From: an uncultured Ruminococcus sp.
GTDB lineage: Bacteria; Bacillota; Clostridia; Oscillospirales; Acutalibacteraceae
Length of the DNA stretch: 50,861 nt
Direction: 5' to 3'
NCBI GenBank assembly: GCA_902766885.1
Contig: CACXFS010000080.1
Span: 1-50,861 of the forward strand
Shown here: positions 34,048 through 42,885 of the stretch, one piece after another
Layout: every line of letters begins with the position of its first letter
Numbering within the stretch: position 1 is the first letter of the stretch
Translations under genes and position numbers: made by a program
Notes under the pieces: generated by a model
The model's database searches: none
What the model saw: the letters and a program-made list of their open reading frames with translations, nothing else
What the model was told of the DNA's origin: nothing

Positions 34048-36420
34048 TTAATCACGGTATTCTTCTATAGTATAAACCTCGAACATATCGCCCTCTTTGA
34101 GGTCGTTGAACTTTTCAAGTCCGATACCGCACTCGTAGCCCTCGTTAACCTCTTTTACGGCGTCCTTGAATCTCTGGAGCGAGCCGATAGTATCCTCGGC
34201 AATTACAATGCCGTCACGGATAACTCTTACACCGCCTCCACGCTGGATTTTACCGCTCTTGACGTATGAGCCTGCGATTGTGCCGACTGACTTAATCTTG
34301 ATAACGTTGCGGCACTCAGCCATACCGAGTACAACCTCTCTCGTCTTGGGAGCAAGCATACCCTTCATAGCAGTTTCAATCTCGTTGATGCAGTCGTAGA
34401 TAATGCTGTAGAGTCGCATATCAATTCCCGAACGCTCTGCATTTTCTGCGGCTACGGAATCGGGACGAACGTTAAAACCTACGATAATTGCGTTTGACGC
34501 CTCTGCAAGCATTACGTCTGATTCGTTGATTGCGCCTACTGCGCCGTGGATTACGTTTACTCTTACTTCATCGTTCGAGAGCTTTTCAAGTGACTGCTTA
34601 ACAGCCTCAACAGAGCCCTGAACGTCTGCCTTTACGATAATCTGAAGTTCCTTAACTTCACCGAGCTTCATCTGGTCAAAGAGATTGTCAAGAGTAACCT
34701 TGGTCTGCGCATTGAAGATTTCCTCTTTCTTTGCAGCCTTTCTCTGGTCAACAAGAGTTCTTGCAAGGCGTTCGTCACTTACTGCGTCGAAGATATCGCC
34801 GCCAACAGGCACTTCGTCAAGTCCCGTAATCTCAACGGGAACAGACGGACCTGCCTCCTGTACTCTTTCGCCCTTGTCGTTTGTCATAACTCTTACTCTG
34901 CCCACGCAGGTGCCTGCGATGATTGTGTCGCCCTTGTGGAGCGTACCGTTCTGAACAAGCACTGTCGCAACAGGACCTCTGCCCTTGTCAAGACGAGCCT
35001 CAATAACAGTACCCTTTGCGGCTCTGTCGGGGTTAGCCTTGAGCTCCTTCATCTCGGCAACGAGAAGTACCATTTCGAGCAAGTCGTTAAGACCTTCCTT
35101 TGTCTTTGCAGAAACGGGGATACACGGTGTGTCGCCGCCCCATTCTTCGGGAATAAGCTCGTGCTCGGTAAGCTGCTGCTTGACTGCCTCGGGGTTAGCG
35201 CCCGGCTTATCCATCTTGTTGATTGCAACAATTACGGAAACGCCTGCCGCCTTTGCGTGGTGGATAGCCTCAACCGTCTGGGGCATAATTCCGTCGTCAG
35301 CCGCAACAACGAGGATTGCGATATCGGTTACCTGCGCACCTCTTGCTCGCATTGTCGTAAATGCTTCATGTCCGGGTGTGTCGAGGAATGTAATCGGCTT
35401 GCCGTCAATCATAACTCTGTAAGCACCGATGTGCTGTGTGATACCGCCTGCTTCGCCTGCGGTTACGTTTGCGTGACGTATAGCGTCAAGGATTGAAGTT
35501 TTACCGTGGTCAACGTGTCCCATAACTACAACTACGGGAGCTCTGCCAACGAGGTTTGCATCGTCGTCCTCGCTGTCGTCGATAATTCTCTCCTCAATTG
35601 TAACAACAACCTCTTTTTCAACCTTTGCGTGGAATTCCATTGCGATAAGTGAGGCTGTATCAAAGTCGATTGTGTCGGTAGCAGTTACCATTGAGCCCAT
35701 AAGAAACGCCTTCTTAACAACCTCAGCTACAGTAGCCTTTAGTCTTGACGCAAGCTCGGAAACAACGATTTCATCGGGAATCTGAACGGTAATCGGCTTT
35801 TGCTTACGCTCAAGCGCAATACGCTTTAAGCGCTCTGCCTCGGTTTCTCTCTTGCCCTGACGTCTGCCCTTCTGCTTTTGCGAACGGTTAGAGAACTTCT
35901 GCTTTTTAACCGTATTGTCTGTACTTCTCATCTTGGAGCTGTCGCTTGCCATATCGTCATACTTTGAGTTGTAGCGCTCAACGTCTACGTTTGTAGCACG
36001 AGTATCAATAACTCTGCGCTTGCGGGTGGTTGTTTCATCCTCGCTCTTAATCTCGATATCCTTAGAAGCAGTTTCCTTTTTGTCTGTTCCGGGTTTATTA
36101 TCTGCCTTTTCAACCTTTTTATCAGCTTTTGGCTTATTTTTATTTTCGATCTTCTGTTCGGCTTTTTTCTCCTCTTTGGGAGCTTGTGCCTGCTTTTCGG
36201 GTGCTTCTTCGAGCTTTTTGTTGCGTGTTGCAAAGTAAGCGTCAAAATTTTCAACGCTGTTTTCCTTTGTGATAACGTCAAAAATTACGTCAAGCTCGCT
36301 TTCCTCAAGCGAAGTCATAGTCTTTTTTGTAACACCGCAGTGCTTTTCGAGAATCTCGGTAATCTTCTTGTTGGGAACACCCAAATCATTCGCTACGTCC
36401 TTAACCTTATATTTTATCAT
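34048..36420 (-). CDS. infB: Translation initiation factor IF-2
   Basis: The product has 790 residues. The ATG at 36420 is chosen because GGGAGGAG precedes it and [16 protein letters not shown] is the standard IF-2 N-terminal domain start. A Lys/Glu-rich linker (~70-190) precedes the GTPase: G1 [10 protein letters not shown]2 [11 protein letters not shown]3 DTPGHEAF, G4 [10 protein letters not shown]5 SAKTKEG, then domains II, III and IV (C-terminal [16 protein letters not shown]). IF-2 brings fMet-tRNA to the 30S subunit. It overlaps ylxQ by 14 bases. Confidence 0.98.
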   Translation of the reverse strand: MIKYKVKDVANDLGVPNKKITEILEKHCGVTKKTMTSLEESELDVIFDVITKENSVENFDAYFATRNKKLEEAPEKQAQAPKEEKKAEQKIENKNKPKADKKVEKADNKPGTDKKETASKDIEIKSEDETTTRKRRVIDTRATNVDVERYNSKYDDMASDSSKMRSTDNTVKKQKFSNRSQKQKGRRQGKRETEAERLKRIALERKQKPITVQIPDEIVVSELASRLKATVAEVVKKAFLMGSMVTATDTIDFDTASLIAMEFHAKVEKEVVVTIEERIIDDSEDDDANLVGRAPVVVVMGHVDHGKTSILDAIRHANVTAGEAGGITQHIGAYRVMIDGKPITFLDTPGHEAFTTMRARGAQVTDIAILVVAADDGIMPQTVEAIHHAKAAGVSVIVAINKMDKPGANPEAVKQQLTEHELIPEEWGGDTPCIPVSAKTKEGLNDLLEMVLLVAEMKELKANPDRAAKGTVIEARLDKGRGPVATVLVQNGTLHKGDTIIAGTCVGRVRVMTNDKGERVQEAGPSVPVEITGLDEVPVGGDIFDAVSDERLARTLVDQRKAAKKEEIFNAQTKVTLDNLFDQMKLGEVKELQIIVKADVQGSVEAVKQSLEKLSNDEVRVNVIHGAVGAINESDVMLAEASNAIIVGFNVRPDSVAAENAERSGIDMRLYSIIYDCINEIETAMKGMLAPKTREVVLGMAECRNVIKIKSVGTIAGSYVKSGKIQRGGGVRVIRDGIVIAEDTIGSLQRFKDAVKEVNEGYECGIGLEKFNDLKEGDMFEVYTIEEYRD

Positions 36421-36745
36421 ATAATTCTCCTCCCTGTTCGTTTTCATTTTCAATAAGCTGTGAAAGCTTTTCGGCAAAGCCCTTATCCTCCACCGAAAGC
36501 ACTCCGCACAGCTTGCCGAGTGCAAAGCTTAATTCATCTTTGCTCCTGTTTATGCAAAATGCCTTGATATTGCCTGAATGTGCCGCTGTGAGCACGGGTT
36601 TAATGCTGTTTTTTGAAAAGTCGTTTGCAAAAATCACGATTTCTGACTTGCCCTTGATAATCGACTCGATAGTCGGGTCGGCACCGATTACGAGCTTTCC
36701 CGCTCGCCTGCAAAGACCGAGAAGTGATAAAAGTCTGTCGTTCAT
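36407..36745 (-). CDS. ylxQ: L7Ae-family K-turn RNA-binding protein YlxQ
   Basis: The 112-residue product starts behind AAGAGGTGG. The N-terminus [20 protein letters not shown] and [12 protein letters not shown] are the L7Ae/L30e signatures; such proteins bind kink-turn RNA. It sits between rnpM and infB, its usual place in Firmicutes. Confidence 0.93.
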   Translation of the reverse strand: MNDRLLSLLGLCRRAGKLVIGADPTIESIIKGKSEIVIFANDFSKNSIKPVLTAAHSGNIKAFCINRSKDELSFALGKLCGVLSVEDKGFAEKLSQLIENENEQGGELYDKI

Positions 36746-36757
36746 TTAAGCCACCTC

Positions 36758-37060
36758 TTAATCTTCCGATGCGTTTTCAAGCTCTGCGCTCATCTGCTCG
36801 TAAACGTCCTCGGGAATTTTACAGCTTAACGAGCGTTCAAATCTTCGTGCCTTTCGTGCTTTTTCAAAGCACTCGGTGTTTTTGCAGACATACGCTCCCC
36901 TGCCGGACTTTCTGCCTGTTAAATCGAGCGAAATTTCTCCGCCCGAAATCACATTGCCGTTTTCATCTTTCTTTTCGGGTGCTTTGACAACTCGGATAAG
37001 CTCACGCTTTTCTTTCATCTCACCGCATCCGGTGCATTTTCTTAAAGGAACTTTCTTCAT
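36758..37060 (-). CDS. rnpM: YlxR-family RNase P modulator (RnpM)
   Basis: The product has 100 residues. MKKVPLRKCTGCGEMKEKREL and GRKSGRGAYVCKN are the YlxR/DUF448 motifs, an RNA-binding fold. In Bacillus subtilis the protein binds RNase P RNA and dampens its activity. It lies between nusA and ylxQ as is standard, but a 205-base gap filled by repeat modules separates it from nusA. Confidence 0.94.
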   Translation of the reverse strand: MKKVPLRKCTGCGEMKEKRELIRVVKAPEKKDENGNVISGGEISLDLTGRKSGRGAYVCKNTECFEKARKARRFERSLSCKIPEDVYEQMSAELENASED

Positions 37061-37090
37061 ATTTTACCTCAAAGATACGTTATTATCGGA

Positions 37091-37200
37091 GCACAAATTG
37101 CATTGCAATTTGTGCGCAGGGACGTCTGGGAAGCCGTCCCCTACGGAAATGTTTATCATTACATTTATCGTAGGGGGACCCTGTGTGGTCGCCCGAAACG
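37091..37200. repeat. Palindromic mosaic inside the nusA-rnpM junction
   Basis: Palindrome GCACAAATTGC (37091-37101) / GCAATTTGTGC (37105-37115), then GGGACGTCTGGGAAGCCGTC..CCTACGG (37119-37146), facing GTAGGGGGACCCTGTGTGGTCGCCC (37171-37195). It interrupts an otherwise tightly packed operon. Confidence 0.85.
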
Positions 37201-37265
37201 TTACCGTTATAGCAACATAAAATCATCAAACAAGCTTTTCAAATCAAATAATTCCGAATTATTAT

Positions 37266-38357
37266 TTATTCCTCAGCTGTTTCTGTTTCGTCTTCCTCGT
37301 CCTCACCGTAGAAACCGCTTTCGGGACGAATGTCAATTCTCCAGCCTGTAAGTCTTGCGGCAAGTCTTGCGTTCTGACCCTTGTTGCCGATTGCAAGTGA
37401 AAGCTGACCGTCGGGCACTGTTGCCTTGCAGCTCTTTGTTTCCTCGTCAACAATTTCAACCTTGCAGACGCTTGCGGGTGAAAGAGCTGCGGAAATGTAC
37501 TTTTCAGGCTCGTCACTGTATTCGATAATGTCGATTTTCTCACCGCCGAGTTCCTCGACAATGCTGTTTACTCTCGCACCCTTTGCACCGATGCATGCGC
37601 CTATTGCGTCAACATCGGGATTGTTGCTTGAAACAGCCATCTTTGTACGTGAGCCTGCCTCACGGGAGATAGACTTGATTTCAACAATTCCGTCAAAAAT
37701 TTCGGGAACCTGCTGTTCAAACATACGCTTTACAAAGCCGGGGTGAGTTCTTGAAATTATAGCGTGAGGACCTCTTTCGTTGTCCTTTACGTCTGCAATA
37801 TAAACCTTGATGTGGTCGCCCTCTTTAAGCTCTTCACAGCCAACCTGCTCGCTCTTGGGGAGCATAGCCTCTGCCTTGCCGATTTTGATTGTGGCAATTC
37901 CGCTTTTGGGGTCGATTCTCTCAACCTGAGCGGTAACGATTTCACCGAGCTTGCTCTGGAACTCAATAAGAGTCTGTCCCTTTTCGCCTGCACGGATTCC
38001 CTGACGGATTACATTTCTTGCGGCTGAAACTGCGATTCTGCCGAGCTTTTTGGGGTCAAGCGGAATCTGCGCCTCGTCGCCTATGCTGTAAATCTTTCTC
38101 TTGTTGATTTTCTCGGCGTCCTCTCTTGTAATTTCAAAATCAGGGTCGAGCACCTCATCAACAACGGTTTTTACAAGTTTTACGTCAAATGTGTTCTTTT
38201 CGGGAACAATGTTGAATACTACGTTTTCGTTGCCGCCGTAGTAGTTTTTGCAGGCGATAACGATAGCCTTTTCAATCTGCTGAAGCATATAATCCATAGG
38301 AATATCCTTTTCCTTTTCAAACATTCTCAATGCTTCAAATAATTCCTTGTTAGTCAT
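37266..38357 (-). CDS. nusA: Transcription termination/antitermination factor NusA
   Basis: The product has 363 residues; ATG at 38357 (MTNKELFEALRMFEKEK) is preferred, with AAGGATG upstream, over an ATG four codons earlier. An N-terminal RNA-polymerase-binding domain (~1-130), an S1 domain (~131-200, GEIVTAQVERID) and two KH domains (~210-345; GACIGAKGARVNSIVEELGG, LAIGNKGQNARLAARLTG) are visible. It ends with a short acidic tail and lacks the AR repeats of enterobacteria, as is normal for Firmicutes. It acts in pausing, termination and rRNA antitermination. Confidence 0.97.
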   Translation of the reverse strand: MTNKELFEALRMFEKEKDIPMDYMLQQIEKAIVIACKNYYGGNENVVFNIVPEKNTFDVKLVKTVVDEVLDPDFEITREDAEKINKRKIYSIGDEAQIPLDPKKLGRIAVSAARNVIRQGIRAGEKGQTLIEFQSKLGEIVTAQVERIDPKSGIATIKIGKAEAMLPKSEQVGCEELKEGDHIKVYIADVKDNERGPHAIISRTHPGFVKRMFEQQVPEIFDGIVEIKSISREAGSRTKMAVSSNNPDVDAIGACIGAKGARVNSIVEELGGEKIDIIEYSDEPEKYISAALSPASVCKVEIVDEETKSCKATVPDGQLSLAIGNKGQNARLAARLTGWRIDIRPESGFYGEDEEDETETAEE

Positions 38358-38396
38358 TTTTCCAATCATCCTTTTCTATTTTTTATTATCAACTTA

Positions 38397-38876
38397 TCAG
38401 TCAAAATCATCAAGCTTAATCCACGCAGCGTCCTTTTTGCTGATTGTGACCTCGTTTTCGCCGCTGTGGTCGGAAACAGTAACCATTCCGTCGTCGTAAC
38501 CCTTTAATACGCCGCAGAAGTCCTTGCCTATCCCCTCAATCGGACGGCGCATTCTCACCATAATGTCGGCGCCGATAAACTGCATAAAATGCTCGTCACG
38601 AACAAGCTCACGCTCAACTCCGGGTGAGCAGACCTCAAGGCAGTATGCGTTTTCAATGGGGTCAAGCTCGTCAAGCGGAGTGTTGATTGCACGAGAAACC
38701 TTTTCGCAGTCCGTAATATCAACGCCGCCTTCCTTGTCAATGAAGATTCGCAGATACCAGTCGGCACCCTCTTTTACATAGCGGACGTCCCAGAGAGAAA
38801 GACCGAAACCCTTTACGATAGGCTCGCAAAGCTCCCAGACCTTTGAAACGGTAACTCCGCCCTTGCTTTTAGCCAT
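38397..38876 (-). CDS. rimP: Ribosome maturation factor RimP
   Basis: The 159-residue product starts behind GGGAGGT. It has the RimP patterns LSLWDVRYVKEGADWYLRIF and CLEVCSPGVERELVRDEHF. RimP helps assemble the 30S subunit head. It is the first gene of the rimP-nusA-rnpM-ylxQ-infB-rbfA-nrnA-truB operon. Confidence 0.96.
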   Translation of the reverse strand: MAKSKGGVTVSKVWELCEPIVKGFGLSLWDVRYVKEGADWYLRIFIDKEGGVDITDCEKVSRAINTPLDELDPIENAYCLEVCSPGVERELVRDEHFMQFIGADIMVRMRRPIEGIGKDFCGVLKGYDDGMVTVSDHSGENEVTISKKDAAWIKLDDFD

Positions 38877-38902
38877 ACAATACCTCCCGATTAGTAAAAT
38901 AC

Positions 38903-38931
38903 AAAGGAGCGGGTTTGCTGCCCACTCCTTT
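38903..38931 (-). promoter_or_regulatory. Leader hairpin upstream of rimP (possible attenuator)
   Basis: On the minus strand, AAAGGAGTGGG pairs with CCCGCTCCTTT (one mismatch) around a 7-base loop, followed by GTATTTT. It lies between the promoter and the rimP start, so it would be near the 5' end of the nusA operon mRNA and looks terminator-like. Confidence 0.55.
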
Positions 38932-38954
38932 ACTTTAAGATATTTAACATTATG

Positions 38955-38983
38955 ATTATATCACTGTTTTTCGCAATAATCAA
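38955..38983 (-). promoter_or_regulatory. Promoter of the rimP-nusA-infB operon
   Basis: Minus strand TTGATT (38983-38978), 17 bases, TATAAT (38960-38955) with an extended -10 TGA. Confidence 0.85.
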
Positions 38984-39139
38984 GTGTTTTTTAATTATTT
39001 TTAAAGTTTACAGCTTATAAATCAGTAATTCTAAAAAATTTTTTCACTTTTTTCAAAAAACATTTGAAATTGTCGGATATATGTGGTATGATATCAAAAG
39101 ACGTTGTCTGCCAGTGCAGACGAAAAGAAAAAAGAATAT

Positions 39140-39215
39140 GCTGATATAGCTCAGTAGGCAGAGTGCGTCCTTGGTAAGGACGAGGTCACGGGTTCGAATC
39201 CCGTTATCAGCTCCA
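39140..39215 (+). tRNA. tRNA-Thr (anticodon GGT)
   Basis: A 7-bp acceptor stem (GCTGATA / TATCAGC), D arm with AGCTCAGT-GGCAGAG, anticodon stem CGTCC/GGACG with loop TTGGTAA (GGT), T arm ACGGG-TTCGAAT-CCCGT, discriminator T and an encoded CCA. All stems pair. Confidence 0.98.
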
Positions 39216-39224
39216 CAGAAAATG

Positions 39225-39256
39225 ACCATAGCCGATACGGCTGTGGTTATTTTTGT
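39225..39256 (+). terminator. Terminator of tRNA-Thr
   Basis: ACCATAGCC (39225-39233) pairs with GGCTGTGGT (39239-39247, one G-T wobble), loop GATAC, then TATTTTTG. Confidence 0.9.
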
Positions 39257-39259
39257 ATT

Positions 39260-39279
39260 GGAGCATAACGGGATTCGAA
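39260..39279 (-). repeat. Inverted partial copy of the tRNA-Thr 3' end
   Basis: The complement reads TTCGAATCCCGTTATGCTCC. The tRNA (39193-39214) has TTCGAATCCCGTTATCAGCTCC: 15 identical bases, a 2-base gap, then 5 identical bases. It lies 45 bases past the tRNA, in opposite orientation. It may be a relic of recombination at the tRNA, or part of a large hairpin with the tRNA 3' half. Confidence 0.75.
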
Positions 39280-39290
39280 AGGGTGTTAAG

Positions 39291-39326
39291 AAAACAGTCC
39301 TGTGGACTGTTTTCAGCTTTTTTAGT
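39291..39326 (+). terminator. Terminator-like hairpin
   Basis: AAAACAGTCC (39291-39300) pairs with GGACTGTTTT (39304-39313) around TGT; CAGCTTTTTT follows. With the tRNA terminator upstream, this gap (39216-39546) holds two hairpins, the inverted tRNA fragment and the next promoter, and no gene. Confidence 0.7.
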
Positions 39327-39485
39327 TTTTCTTCATGTTAATTTTTTCATTTAAGGTTTACATAATACTGAAATATGAAAAACAATGTCCGTTTAATGAC
39401 ACATTTGTTATGATATAATCATAGTAAAATATAGTGAAAGGCAATGAAAATACAGGTATTTGTTGTAGAAATTATTCAAAAAATC

Positions 39486-39513
39486 TTGAATTGTGATTAA
39501 AAACTTATATAAT
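39486..39513 (+). promoter_or_regulatory. Promoter of the Z1-peptidase gene
   Basis: TTGAAT (39486-39491), 16 bases, TATAAT (39508-39513), 33 bases before the chosen start. The gene therefore has its own promoter. Confidence 0.75.
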
Positions 39514-39546
39514 GATAATTAGCAAGAATTGATGAGGAGTGAAGCT

Positions 39547-42500
39547 ATGATAACCACAGGAAAATATTACTCGACTCTTACCGGAGACGAAAACGGGAAT
39601 GACAAATACACGGTGGAACTAAAGTCCAGTATAGAAAAAGCAGGTAAGCTTTGTCTTGAAAATATTAACAATAAAACATTTTCCCCGATAATGATGATGG
39701 GAAATATCCAATCGGGTAAGACTAGAGGTTTTATAGGTCTGATGTCTTTGTGCTTTGACAACGGATTTGATGTAACCATCATTCTCACAAAGTGCAGCAC
39801 TGCGCTTGTAAAACAGACGGTTAGCCGTATGATGACGGAATTTGCGGTTTTCAGAACCGGAAATGCGACTGTTGGCGATATTGTAGCACAGGATATTCTT
39901 GACATAGATTTTCGATCCTGTGATACCATGGGACAAAAAGAAGCGGTCATTAAAAAGTTTCTGAAAAACTATAAACGAAAAAAACGAATTATTGTTGTTA
40001 AAAAGCAGGCTGATAATGTTGACAGACTTAACCTGTTTATAGAAGCAATTGTAAAGTATGATTATTATCAAAGATTGTTGATTGTTGACGACGAAGCCGA
40101 TATAACCTCGGTAGGATATGAAAAATCCGGCGTTGAAAACTCTTTGTCACTAAGAAGAATTTCGGGTTCGATTAACACTATGAGAAAATCTTTACACAGT
40201 AATATAGAGCATGTGCTTATGCAGGTTACGGCTACACCTTACGCTCTGTACCTGCAACCGGAGAATTTCTCAAATAATAATATTATGCCAATTAAGCCGT
40301 CAAGAACTGTTGTACTTCCGACAGGCAACGGATATATTGGCGGTGAATATTATTTTATTGATTCTGAAGACGAAGAATCTACAAACTATTGCAAAGCAAA
40401 ATATCTGCCTCATATTGTTCCGCAGGAAGAGATGAGCGTTCTTAACGGCAACAGAAAAAACAGCGGAAAGAATCCGGTTATCACTGACGGCAGAACTGTG
40501 AAAATTGATGAATTCTTAAGCGGAAAAAAGGGCAGGAACTCTTTTGCCTTACCGTCGCTTAGGAACTGGATTTTTGACATTTTGGTCGGCACAGCGATTG
40601 TGCAGCTTACACAAGGCAACGAGGATTTTTATCTATCCGCAGTTCTTCACGCCGCTATAAACAAGCAGCTTCATCACAAACAGAAAGAGTTGATAGAAAG
40701 TTGTTTTGAAGTTCTTGTTTCAACTCTTGAAAAAGATATCAATAATCTAGATTTCAGGGAATTTGTCAAAACATCCTACACCGATATGATAGAATCGGTA
40801 AAGGCTTACGGCACTCTCAGAATACCGACTCTTGATGAGGTCATTAATCGAATTGCTGTTAAGGATGATGACGGGGAACTTGAAGGGCTAATCAACGAGG
40901 TTGACTTTAAAGAAGTAAACAGTGACAACGATATTACTACGTTGCTAAATATTTCTACCGGAGAGTTGAAGCTTGAAAACTCGCTGACAATTTTTGTTGG
41001 CGGACAAGTGCTTGACAGAGGAATTACTATACCGAATATGATAAGCTTCTTTTACGGTCGAGATCCAAAAACCATGCAGCAGGATACTGTTATGCAGCAT
41101 TGCAGGATGTTTGGCTACCGCAATAATTCGCTGTTATCCGTTACTCGCTTATACACTACATACCGCCTTTTCAGTAGCATGAAGGAAATTACAATCCGTG
41201 ATAATCTTTTAAGAGACAGAATGCTGCGTCAGACGAACGGAGAGGTTGTGTATCTTGAGGCAGGAGGAAAAATAAAAGCCTGCTCTCCGCAGAAAATACT
41301 AGCTTCAGAGGTTAATACTATCCTACCGGAAAAGCGTTATCTTCCGGTAGGATTTGATGTTGATAAACAAAACTCTCAAAAAGCGTGGAGCGAAATAGAC
41401 AGAATAATCAGGCAGAATAACGGCTATCTGCCTTCAGAATACTGTTCTTTCTCCGACGGACAAAGTCTTGACGATTTGTATGTTGAGATTTCTTCCGAAG
41501 ATGCGTTTAATATTTTAAAAGCAGCCTATTCTGTAATAATACCAAAAGAAGATGGTAAATGTAATAAGTTCAAGGAAATTGAATCAGTTTTTCTGTTTTC
41601 TTTATCTGAAAGAGAGGGATCCGGAGCTGACGAAATAGCGCTTATAGTCCGGACAGACAGAAAGCTTACCAAAATGAAGAGAAACGGTACTATGTATCAG
41701 GACTCTCCGGATGACGGTAAAAACGAAGGTGCAATCGCTAAAATCCTGCGCTCAAAAATGCCAGTGCTTGTGCTTACGGAACAGACACACCATGAGTGGG
41801 GCAGAAAATTCTGGTGGCCGGTGTATTATACTCCCGACTCAATGAATATTGGCATTTATTCAGAAGCAAGAGTCAGAACTGGAATACTCGAAAATATCAG
41901 CAACGCAAGCATCCTGCCTATGTATATCAGCGAGTATAATGTTATTGATAACATCGGATTAGCTTCTGAAATAACCGAAAAAATGGAAAATGCTGTAGAT
42001 AGGATACTGACTTTCTACGACGACAATTTTAAAGTAAACCGTATTAGTAATACTGTAAACCGCAAGGAATTTAAATGCCCTGTTTATATTGAAAGTTATG
42101 AGAATTTCCCCCAGACTGAAGATTTAGTTCAGTATACTGCCAGGGCTTTACAAAGAATTTCAAACATACTTGGTAAATCGTCAGAGGTGGAAAATATCGT
42201 CAGTCAAATCTCGGATTATTTTGACTCTCTGATTAAAGGCGAAACAAATGATAAAAAAAGAGAATACTTACTCGAGTTAATTGATAGCTTCAACACAACA
42301 AAGGTAAACAAAGAAAGTGTAAAAGGATTAATTAACGAAGCCGAAATGCAGGCTTGCGAATCAAGAGATACATTTGGGCTCTTTACGATTTTCGGTTCTG
42401 GTATCTGCGATATTCATATTAATATCGACGCTATCAGAAAATACTGCAAAGAGAAAGATTATTCCAGTGAATCGATTGAAATATTTATGCAATATGTACT

Positions 42501-42885
42501 ATCTCACGAAATATTCCATTCCATTCACTATGCTGATACAATGACTGAGTCAGGTCGTTGGATTTATACCCGAAAAGACTTTTTTAAACAGCAAGCGGTA
42601 AAAGAAACTCTGGCTGAATACTTTGCTCTATGTTATTCAAAATACGCTATACCTAAAGCAGATGGAGAATTTGACATTGTAGATTGCATCCGTCAAATGA
42701 GAGGAAGAGATACGTTTCCTGATGATGGCGGATATAGCGGAGCTTTGATTATCGAAAAAAGCGATAAGACCACTTTTTACGGAAAAGATAATGATATGTT
42801 TGCTGATGTTTATTCACGTACATTATCGGATATGCCGGACGCATTCTATAAAATAATAAAAGCGGATAACAATACAGGTAAGTAA
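39547..42885 (+). CDS. Z1-family P-loop ATPase fused to a C-terminal HExxH metallopeptidase-like domain
   Basis: The product has 1112 residues. The ATG at 39547 follows GAGGAG (39534-39539). Residues ~45-620 read as a divergent Z1-type ATPase/helicase: Walker A GNIQSGKTRG (52-61), IVDDEADITS (DDEAD at 181-185), QVTATPYALYL (TATP motif), VGGQVLDRGITIP and QHCRMFGYR (motif V/VI equivalents). Z1 proteins occur with restriction and other DNA-targeting systems. A middle part (~620-900) is not recognised. Near the C-terminus, SHEIFHSIHYAD carries HExxH (H987, E988, H991), followed 29-33 residues later by KETLAEYFALCY (E1020/E1024), the pattern of a gluzincin-like zinc peptidase. No signal peptide or membrane helix: cytoplasmic. 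Codon use and base composition look AT-richer than the neighbours. No methylase, nuclease or partner gene is adjacent. Z1 part and HExxH motif are visible; a defence role is inference. Confidence 0.82.
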   Translation: MITTGKYYSTLTGDENGNDKYTVELKSSIEKAGKLCLENINNKTFSPIMMMGNIQSGKTRGFIGLMSLCFDNGFDVTIILTKCSTALVKQTVSRMMTEFAVFRTGNATVGDIVAQDILDIDFRSCDTMGQKEAVIKKFLKNYKRKKRIIVVKKQADNVDRLNLFIEAIVKYDYYQRLLIVDDEADITSVGYEKSGVENSLSLRRISGSINTMRKSLHSNIEHVLMQVTATPYALYLQPENFSNNNIMPIKPSRTVVLPTGNGYIGGEYYFIDSEDEESTNYCKAKYLPHIVPQEEMSVLNGNRKNSGKNPVITDGRTVKIDEFLSGKKGRNSFALPSLRNWIFDILVGTAIVQLTQGNEDFYLSAVLHAAINKQLHHKQKELIESCFEVLVSTLEKDINNLDFREFVKTSYTDMIESVKAYGTLRIPTLDEVINRIAVKDDDGELEGLINEVDFKEVNSDNDITTLLNISTGELKLENSLTIFVGGQVLDRGITIPNMISFFYGRDPKTMQQDTVMQHCRMFGYRNNSLLSVTRLYTTYRLFSSMKEITIRDNLLRDRMLRQTNGEVVYLEAGGKIKACSPQKILASEVNTILPEKRYLPVGFDVDKQNSQKAWSEIDRIIRQNNGYLPSEYCSFSDGQSLDDLYVEISSEDAFNILKAAYSVIIPKEDGKCNKFKEIESVFLFSLSEREGSGADEIALIVRTDRKLTKMKRNGTMYQDSPDDGKNEGAIAKILRSKMPVLVLTEQTHHEWGRKFWWPVYYTPDSMNIGIYSEARVRTGILENISNASILPMYISEYNVIDNIGLASEITEKMENAVDRILTFYDDNFKVNRISNTVNRKEFKCPVYIESYENFPQTEDLVQYTARALQRISNILGKSSEVENIVSQISDYFDSLIKGETNDKKREYLLELIDSFNTTKVNKESVKGLINEAEMQACESRDTFGLFTIFGSGICDIHINIDAIRKYCKEKDYSSESIEIFMQYVLSHEIFHSIHYADTMTESGRWIYTRKDFFKQQAVKETLAEYFALCYSKYAIPKADGEFDIVDCIRQMRGRDTFPDDGGYSGALIIEKSDKTTFYGKDNDMFADVYSRTLSDMPDAFYKIIKADNNTGK

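Noticed and set aside
34936-35496. 186-codon frame antisense to infB
   Set aside because: It is a shadow of the conserved IF-2 GTPase region; cysteine-rich nonsense composition and no start signal.
39547-42885. A complete restriction-modification system
   Set aside because: There is no methyltransferase, specificity subunit or PD-(D/E)xK nuclease next to the gene; only the Z1-type ATPase and the HExxH region are present.
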